DNA from: Streptomyces sp. NBC_00557
GTDB taxonomy: Bacteria > Actinomycetota > Actinomycetes > Streptomycetales > Streptomycetaceae
Assembly: GCF_036345995.1 (NCBI RefSeq)
Contig: NZ_CP107796.1
Span: 1,674,001-1,738,000 of the forward strand
DNA length: 64,000 bases
Direction of reading: 5' to 3'
In this document: piece by piece, positions 58,786-64,000 of the stretch
How the letters are laid out: every line of letters starts with the position of its first letter
How positions within the stretch are numbered: the first letter of the stretch is position 1
Translations under genes and position numbers: made by a program
Notes under the pieces: model-generated
What the model saw: only the letters and a program-made list of their open reading frames with translations
The model's database searches: none
Told to the model about the DNA's origin: nothing

Positions 58786-61398
58786 CTAGCGGGGCTGCTC
58801 CTCGTGGGACAGCTCCAGGTCGAAGTCGGTGACGCCGCTGCCGTCCAGGTGCAGCGACGCGGCGACCGGGGCGTAGCCGCTGGCGATGACGGTGTACTCG
58901 CCGGTGTCCAGGTCGGTGAACCCGTACGCGCCGTCGGGGCCGGTGACGGTGGAGCCGACCACGTTGCCCGCCGAGTCCAGCAGGGTGACCTTGGCGTCGT
59001 GGAGCGGGAGGCCTGCGGGGGTGCTGACGACACCGTTGATGCGGGCGCCGGGCTCCAGGCCGACCTCGTACGGGTCGGTGGCTCCCGGGGCGACCTCGAC
59101 CGGGAGCGCGGCCGGGCGGTGCCCGGGCGCGTTCACCACGAGGGTGTAGCCGCCGGGGACCAGGTCGGCGAGGACGAAGCCGCCGTCGGCGGCCGAGGTG
59201 CCGGAGGACACGACCTCGCCGCGCACGTCGGTGGCGACCAGCAGGGCGCCCGCCAGCGGCTGCCCCTCGACGGCGTCGCGGACCGTCCCGGTGAGGGCGA
59301 CGGTGCCGCTCAGCGCGAGGTCGCACTCGGCCGGCTCGTCACCGACGAGGACCGTCACGGCCTGCGGCTGCCGGGAACCGGCGGCGCCGATCAGCACATA
59401 GGTGCCCGGTGCGGTGACGTCCAGGGCGTAGGCACCGTCCGCGCCGCTGACCGCCCGGCCGAGCTGCCGTCCGCCGACGTCGATCAGCGTGATCACGGCC
59501 TGCGGCACGGGGGCGCCGGTGCCGTCCAGCACGCGGCCGTGGACGCGGTGGCGGCTGGGGTTCTGGACGGGCGCGAAGCGGTCGCCGGCCGGCTCGACGG
59601 GCTGGGCGTCATCACCGGCCGGGCTCGCAGCGGCGGAGTCCGCGGCGGCGGGCGTGGTAGCGGCGGCCGTGGTGACGGTCGGCTCGGGGGCGGGGCCGGT
59701 GGACTCCTCCTCCGCGGCGCGTGCCTCCAGTCCGGAGACCTTCCGCAGCGGCACCTCCTTGGTCCATACGGCGACCAGGAATCCCAGCACCATCACGGCC
59801 GCCGCGATGATGAACACCAGCTGCATGGAGTCGGTGAAGCCGACCTTGAACGGCTCCGCCAGGCGCGGGTCGAGCCGCTGGATGAACGAGGAGTCGTCGA
59901 GCACGCCCGAGCCGCTGCCGCCGCCCGCGCCGGGGTGCCGGAACATCTCCAGCACCGGCTTGTTCGCGGGGTTGGCCCGTACGGCCGGGTCATGGAGCGC
60001 GGCCTGGAACGCGGGCGTCCTGTACGCGGCCCGGAACGCCGAGCTGATCTTGTCGCCGACGGTACTGAACAGCACGGAGAGGAAGACGGCCGTACCGGCG
60101 GTGCCGCCCATCTGCCGGAAGAAGGTGGCCGACGCGGTCGCCACGCCCATGTCCTTGGGCTCGACGGCGTTCTGCACGGCCAGGGTGAGGATCTGCATGC
60201 ATCCGCTCAGGCCGATGCCGAAGAGCGCCATGTAGGCCATGGTCTCGGGGAGGGCGGTGTCCCACTGCACGCGGTAGTGGAACAGCAGCATGGCGGCGAT
60301 GATCAGCAGGGTGCCGATGACCGGGAAGACCTTGTACCTACCGGTCTTCTGGATGATCCGGCCGACCACGATGGTGCCGGCGATCATGCCGACCATCAGC
60401 GGCAGCATCAGCAGGCCGGACTTGGTGGGGCTGACGCCCTTCACGATCTGCAGGTACAGCGGGACCATCATCATCCCGCCGAACATGCCCATGCCGATGA
60501 GGATGGACAGCAGGCTCATCTTGCTGAACACCGCGCTGCGGAACAGCCGCATCGGGATCAGGGCCTCCTCGCCCATGGCCCGCTCGACGAGCACCCAGAC
60601 CAGCAGGCCGAGCACGCCGACGCCGTAGCAGACGTAGGCCCTGGTGGAGGTCCAGCCCCAGTCCTGGCCCTGCTCGGCCACGAGCAGCAGCGGCACCACG
60701 CCGACGGCGATGGTGAGCGCGCCCCACCAGTCGATGCGGTGCTCGCGCCGGGTGTGCGGGAGGTTCAGCACCTTGGCGACGACGAACAGCGCGATGATGC
60801 CGACCGGCACGTTGACCAGGAACACCCAGCGCCAGCCTGCGATGGTCAGGATGCTGCTGCGGCCCGCGAGGAAACCGCCGATCAGCGGGCCGAGCACGCT
60901 GGAGGAGCCGAACATCGCGAGCATGTAGCCCTGGTACCGGGCGCGCTCGCGGGGCGGCACGATGTCACCGATGATCGCCAGCGCCAGCGACATCAGGCCG
61001 CCCGCGCCGATGCCCTGGAAGGCCCGGAAGGCGGACAGCTCCGTCATCGAGGTGGCGAACGAACAGGCCGCCGAGCCGGCGACGAAGATCGTGATGGCCG
61101 CCAGGAAGAAGGGCTTGCGGCCGTAGAGGTCGGAGAGCTTTCCGTACAGCGGCGTGCTGATCGTCGAGGTGATCAGGTACGCGGTGGTGACCCACGCCTG
61201 GGCGCTGAGGCCGTGCAGATCGTCGGCGATGGTGCGGATCGAGGTGCTGACGATGGTCTGGTCGAGCGCCGCGAGGAACATGCCCAGCATCAGGCCGCTG
61301 AGGATCGTCATGATCTGGCGATGCGTCAGTCTGCCGGCCGGCGCCGGTGCCGATATCGCTTCGGTTCCCCCACGGGCCGGGGATGCGGACGTGGTCAT
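58786..61398 (-). CDS. DHA2-type MFS exporter with three C-terminal regulatory-like domains, 870 aa
   Basis: Residues about 25-530 form a 14-helix drug:H+ antiporter (DHA2/EmrB type) with motif A GKLSDLYGRKPF, motif C-like SSVLGPLIGGFLAG and the LDQTIVSTSI first-helix signature. After a Pro/Ala/Thr linker (about 555-615), three carboxypeptidase-regulatory-like (CnaB-like) beta domains follow: RVHGRVLDGTGAPVPQAVIT, ALTGTVRDAVEGQPLAGALL and RINGVVSTPAGLPLHDAKVT. The last domain ends in LELSHEEQPR. AAGGAGATCCGCACGC lies before the ATG. An even TM number predicts a cytosolic C terminus, unusual for CnaB-type domains. The substrate is unknown; there is no TetR neighbour. Confidence 0.9.
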   Translation of the reverse strand: MTTSASPARGGTEAISAPAPAGRLTHRQIMTILSGLMLGMFLAALDQTIVSTSIRTIADDLHGLSAQAWVTTAYLITSTISTPLYGKLSDLYGRKPFFLAAITIFVAGSAACSFATSMTELSAFRAFQGIGAGGLMSLALAIIGDIVPPRERARYQGYMLAMFGSSSVLGPLIGGFLAGRSSILTIAGWRWVFLVNVPVGIIALFVVAKVLNLPHTRREHRIDWWGALTIAVGVVPLLLVAEQGQDWGWTSTRAYVCYGVGVLGLLVWVLVERAMGEEALIPMRLFRSAVFSKMSLLSILIGMGMFGGMMMVPLYLQIVKGVSPTKSGLLMLPLMVGMIAGTIVVGRIIQKTGRYKVFPVIGTLLIIAAMLLFHYRVQWDTALPETMAYMALFGIGLSGCMQILTLAVQNAVEPKDMGVATASATFFRQMGGTAGTAVFLSVLFSTVGDKISSAFRAAYRTPAFQAALHDPAVRANPANKPVLEMFRHPGAGGGSGSGVLDDSSFIQRLDPRLAEPFKVGFTDSMQLVFIIAAAVMVLGFLVAVWTKEVPLRKVSGLEARAAEEESTGPAPEPTVTTAAATTPAAADSAAASPAGDDAQPVEPAGDRFAPVQNPSRHRVHGRVLDGTGAPVPQAVITLIDVGGRQLGRAVSGADGAYALDVTAPGTYVLIGAAGSRQPQAVTVLVGDEPAECDLALSGTVALTGTVRDAVEGQPLAGALLVATDVRGEVVSSGTSAADGGFVLADLVPGGYTLVVNAPGHRPAALPVEVAPGATDPYEVGLEPGARINGVVSTPAGLPLHDAKVTLLDSAGNVVGSTVTGPDGAYGFTDLDTGEYTVIASGYAPVAASLHLDGSGVTDFDLELSHEEQPR

Positions 61399-61789
61399 GC
61401 GTGCGGATCTCCTTGCCTCGCCTCGCCGGCCGGGCGCGGCCCGGCTCCGAGGCTGGTGTACGTGCGGGCGGCCAGGTCGCCGTCAGGTGCTTCAGCGGAC
61501 GAGTGGGACGGCCATCACTCACGTTCCGTTGCTTGCGGCTACCAACTGAGTGTAGATGCCGCCGGCGGCCGCCCGCACCGCGCCCACGCCGGCCGAACAG
61601 AAGGCCGCCGTTTCCCCCCGCGTCGGCGACGCGGAACCCCGGAAAACGGGGGTGTGCGTGTGATGCCACCCATAGGAGGCAGATCACATCTTAAGGAAGG
61701 TCGTAGAACCGGCACTGTGCTGAGCTGCACAGATGGCTCTATAAGAGCTCATTTCGGACATTACTCCGTAATTGCGTAGTACGTCACAT

Positions 61790-61880
61790 CATTGCGCGGC
61801 GCCCAGCCCGCCGCTAACTATTGCTGTCGTCGCCGGGAGCGAGGGACCGGACGAACGGCACTCCGCCGGATCCGCCCCGC
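61790..61880 (+). ncRNA. Candidate c-di-AMP (ydaO-type) riboswitch
   Basis: The leader of the transglycosylase gene contains GCTAACT (61813-61819) and CGGGAGCGAGGGACC (61834-61848), matching the most conserved parts of the ydaO consensus (GCUAA and CGGGAGCGGGGGACC). In streptomycetes such riboswitches precede cell-wall hydrolase genes, as here. Flanking inverted repeats (GGCGCC/GCCG, ACGGCACTCCGCCGG) could close the helices. Exact ends and a paired fold were not computed. Confidence 0.55.
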
Positions 61881-61927
61881 TCACGACGGCAACCACCCTG
61901 ATGTCTCCCCTGGAGGATTACTTCCGC

Positions 61928-62452
61928 ATGGCCAAGACCACCCGCACCCGCATCGCCCGCCTGCGCACGCTCGCCCTGACCGGCATCACCACCACCGGCG
62001 CGGCGGCCGCCGCCCTGACCCTGATGCCGACCACCGCACAGGCCGCCGAAGCGAACCAGGTGCCCGCCCACACGGTGGTCACGGCCTCTTCGCACGACGC
62101 CGGCACCGCCGCCAAGGGCCAGACCGCCGGCACCGGCAACCTCGACGCCTGGATCAAGAAGTCGCTGAGCATCATGAAGGCCAAGGGCATCCCCGGCAGT
62201 TACGAGGGCCTGAAGCGCAACATCATGCGCGAGTCCGGCGGCAACCCCGGCGCCCAGAACAACTGGGACGTCAACGCCAAGCAGGGCACCCCCTCCAAGG
62301 GCCTGCTGCAGGTCATCGACCCGACCTTCCACGCCTACCACGTGTCCGGCACCGCCAACAGCATCACCGACCCGGTGGCCAACATCACCGCCGCGGCCAA
62401 CTACGCCGCCCACCGCTACGGCTCCATCGACAACGTCAACTCGGCCTACTGA
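61928..62452 (+). CDS. Secreted transglycosylase-like (SLT) lysozyme-fold protein, 174 aa
   Basis: Signal peptide residues 1-40 (TLALTGITTTGAAAAALTLM, ending TAQAAEA). The mature part after a short linker is a lysozyme-fold SLT domain: GSYEGLKRNIMRESGGNPGA with the catalytic Glu in MRESGGNP, then QGTPSKGLLQVIDPTFHAYH (the GLLQVIDPTF strand-helix) and ITAAANYAAHRYGSIDNVNS. It would cleave peptidoglycan glycan strands, in growth or germination. CTGGAGG lies before the ATG at 61928. Its leader carries a candidate c-di-AMP riboswitch. It ends before a strong bidirectional hairpin. Confidence 0.87.
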   Translation: MAKTTRTRIARLRTLALTGITTTGAAAAALTLMPTTAQAAEANQVPAHTVVTASSHDAGTAAKGQTAGTGNLDAWIKKSLSIMKAKGIPGSYEGLKRNIMRESGGNPGAQNNWDVNAKQGTPSKGLLQVIDPTFHAYHVSGTANSITDPVANITAAANYAAHRYGSIDNVNSAY

Positions 62453-62493
62453 GCCGGGTACTGCGCCTGCTGAGCCGGGCACCCCAGCACCGC

Positions 62494-62536
62494 GAGGCCG
62501 GTGCCGGCAGCGACCACCGCTGCCGGCACCGGCCTC
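62494..62536. terminator. Bidirectional terminator hairpin, 19-bp perfect stem
   Basis: GAGGCCGGTGCCGGCAGCG (62494-62512) and CGCTGCCGGCACCGGCCTC (62518-62536) pair perfectly around ACCAC. It lies between convergent stops at 62452 and 62553. Confidence 0.85.
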
Positions 62537-62552
62537 GTCGTGCCGCGGGCCG

Positions 62553-63821
62553 TCATACGTCGTCCGGTGTGCCGAGGCCGGTGAGCGCGCCCACCGGGTC
62601 CAGGTCGGGGGTGCCCCGGGGCCACCAGTCGTCCCGGCCGGGCTCCGACTCGTAGGCGTACCACAGGCCGTCACGGCCGAGGCGGAGCTGGACGTGGCCG
62701 CGCGGATGGGTCAGGCGGTTGCGCCAGGGGCGGAACGCCGGGAGGTCGGCGGCGAGCAGCAGCGGGCGGGCCCGGTCGAAGCGGCCGGCCGGCGGATCCC
62801 ACGGCTCCTCCAGGGCGGCCAGCCCGTCGGGGCCGCCCTGCCGCCAGGCCGCGACGGCCCGCGCGAGGTCGGCCGGGCTGCGCCCCACGGCCGCGGCCAG
62901 CGCGGCGTAGAGCGCGCGGGTGGCGGCGGTGAGCCCGGAGCCGGGGCGGGCCGCGGCCAGGCGCACCGCGTCCTGCCACAGGGTCAGCTCCCCCACCGGG
63001 TCGCGTCCGGTGGTGAGCAGCGCGTGGGCGCGGGCGGCGGCGTCGGTCGCCAACTGGTCCAGCGCGAAGGGGTCCGGGCCGCCGGGCGCCGCCGGATACA
63101 CCGGCGGCTGCTCGGGGTGCGGCGGCACCGGCAACGGCGGCGGCACCGGCGGCAGTTCGCGCGGGGCGAGGGCCTCGCTGGCGCGTACGCCGGGCAGGGT
63201 CTCCGGCTGCCGGTCCCGGGCGGCGCGGGCCGCGCGGGCGGCGCTGCGCCGGGACAGCGCGTCGAGCAGGCTCCGCTCACCCCGGCCGCGCAGCAGGAGC
63301 AGCACGAACGGGTCGGCGTCGAGCAGCCGCGCCGTCTGGTAGCAGAGCGCGGCCGCGTGCTTGCAGGGGTGTCCGGAGTCGGGGCAGCTGCACCGCGGTA
63401 CGAGATCGCCGGGGCCGGGCAGCAGCGGCACACCGCAGTCGGCGAGGGACTGGGGCAGCTCCTTGTCGAGCAGCGCGGCGATGTGGCCCGGCCGGTCGGC
63501 GGCCGCGTCCAGGAAGCGCGCCCAGTCCTCGTCGTCCAGCGTGCGGACCCGCACCTGTACGCGGTAGGGGCGCGGACGGCTCCCGCGGACGTACGCCAGC
63601 ACGAGCCCCGGGGTGACGGTGATCGCGTCGACGTGCCCCTGGTCGGCGTAACCCCGGCCTCTCGCCAGCCTCTTGGGATCCAGCGCCCCCTGCTCCAACG
63701 CGTCCACCCAGGCGTTCCCCCACCAGGTGCCCGCGAACGGCGCACCCTCAGCGGTGGCCTCCCGTGGCCCGAACTCCGGGAAGGTACGGCGCAGTTCCCC
63801 GTCACGGTGGGGGGTCGCCAT
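62553..63821 (-). CDS. SWIM zinc-finger protein, 422 aa
   Basis: Contains a SWIM motif CSCPDSGHPCKHAAALCYQ (CXC then CXH) near residue 145, after an N-terminal part with TWWGNAWVDALEQGALDPKR and RGYADQGHVDAITVTPGLVL that is typical of the SWIM family paired with SNF2 helicases in actinobacteria. The C-terminal 200 residues are Ala/Pro-rich and helical, ending with RLGRDGLWYAYESEPGRDDW. SWIM domains bind DNA or protein. The likely helicase partner would lie beyond the window edge on this strand, upstream. The start ATG is at 63821. Confidence 0.85.
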   Translation of the reverse strand: MATPHRDGELRRTFPEFGPREATAEGAPFAGTWWGNAWVDALEQGALDPKRLARGRGYADQGHVDAITVTPGLVLAYVRGSRPRPYRVQVRVRTLDDEDWARFLDAAADRPGHIAALLDKELPQSLADCGVPLLPGPGDLVPRCSCPDSGHPCKHAAALCYQTARLLDADPFVLLLLRGRGERSLLDALSRRSAARAARAARDRQPETLPGVRASEALAPRELPPVPPPLPVPPHPEQPPVYPAAPGGPDPFALDQLATDAAARAHALLTTGRDPVGELTLWQDAVRLAAARPGSGLTAATRALYAALAAAVGRSPADLARAVAAWRQGGPDGLAALEEPWDPPAGRFDRARPLLLAADLPAFRPWRNRLTHPRGHVQLRLGRDGLWYAYESEPGRDDWWPRGTPDLDPVGALTGLGTPDDV

Positions 63822-64000
63822 GGTGGTGGGCAGGTGCGGGGGTGCTGCGGCGGGGGTGGCAGGTGGGTTGTGGAGGGGGGTGGCGGGGTGGCGAGTCGAT
63901 TCTGGGTGCGGGTCTGTCTCTCGGCCTTGGGCCGGGTCTGGGTCTGGGTTCGTGGTGTGCGGGGTGGTGGGATCCGGGCCGGTGCGCGGGGACGTCCGCT

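Noticed and set aside
58804..61779. 991-codon plus-strand frame opposite the MFS exporter
   Set aside because: No domains, biased composition and no ribosome site. The minus strand shows 14 TM helices with MFS motifs.
1..64000. tRNA or rRNA genes
   Set aside because: No cloverleaf with a TTCGA-type T-loop or rRNA-like sequence was noticed on either strand. I cannot run a covariance search.

Overview
This is a high-GC actinobacterial chromosome segment, almost certainly Streptomyces. The signs are strong G/C bias at third codon positions, SsgA-like sporulation proteins, RsbU/SpoIIE-type phosphatases, a streptogrisin-type protease, DUF5994 paralogues, and a cluster of zinc-independent ribosomal proteins arranged as in streptomycete Zur regulons. 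Gene decay is common in the first 37 kb and in short patches later, so this looks like accessory or chromosome-arm DNA rather than core genome.

Layout. 0-11.2 kb: a stress-type island with a SpoIIE phosphatase, five DUF5994 paralogues, small single-TM and winged-helix proteins, an SPFH/stomatin protein, a GNAT-AAA+ fusion and a CorA channel. Four genes in it (three DUF5994 genes and a broken GNAT gene) share a ~110-bp structured upstream module that runs to the start codon, and a fifth partial copy precedes another DUF5994 gene. 11.2-13.7 kb: gene debris (STAS remnant, PcaD N-terminus, decayed IS110 transposase, PhzF remnant). 13.8-22.9 kb: a three-gene unit (small protein, membrane protein, TPR-CHAT protease) convergent with a second, larger TPR-CHAT protease; this is the best candidate for an undescribed system. 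23.5-28.7 kb: a sialidase-like remnant and two tandem PAS-GAF-PP2C-HATPase regulators. 29-34.5 kb: a lipid kinase with a late frameshift, an AI-2E family exporter, a small His-rich secreted protein, and two SsgA-like proteins flanking a NIPSNAP protein. 34.5-37.3 kb: secreted-protein remnants, a streptogrisin-like protease, and an intact IS481-type element lodged just upstream of the protease start.

38.4-51.0 kb: a catabolic block. A TetR regulator sits divergent to a self-sufficient P450 (CYP102-like), followed by a zinc alcohol dehydrogenase. A second TetR is divergent to a tightly overlapping operon: extradiol dioxygenase, fumarylacetoacetase-family hydrolase, FAD monooxygenase, acetoacetyl-CoA synthetase and DoxX. 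The order suggests hydroxylation, ring cleavage, hydrolysis and activation of an acetoacetate-type product. Operator palindromes of the first regulator recur 7 kb away before the His-rich secreted gene. A palindrome like those of the second regulator recurs near 28.85 kb.

52.7-55.2 kb: rpsR, a COG0523 protein, rpmE and rpmG, divergent from rpmB and rpsN around a Zur-box-like sequence. 55.2-64 kb: a nuclease-like fragment, a DUF6461-like protein, a VOC protein, a small membrane protein, an 18-bp tandem repeat, a STAS-like protein, a DHA2 exporter with three C-terminal regulatory-like domains, a transglycosylase behind a candidate c-di-AMP riboswitch, and a SWIM zinc-finger protein. All family assignments come from reading translated sequence; no database search was run.
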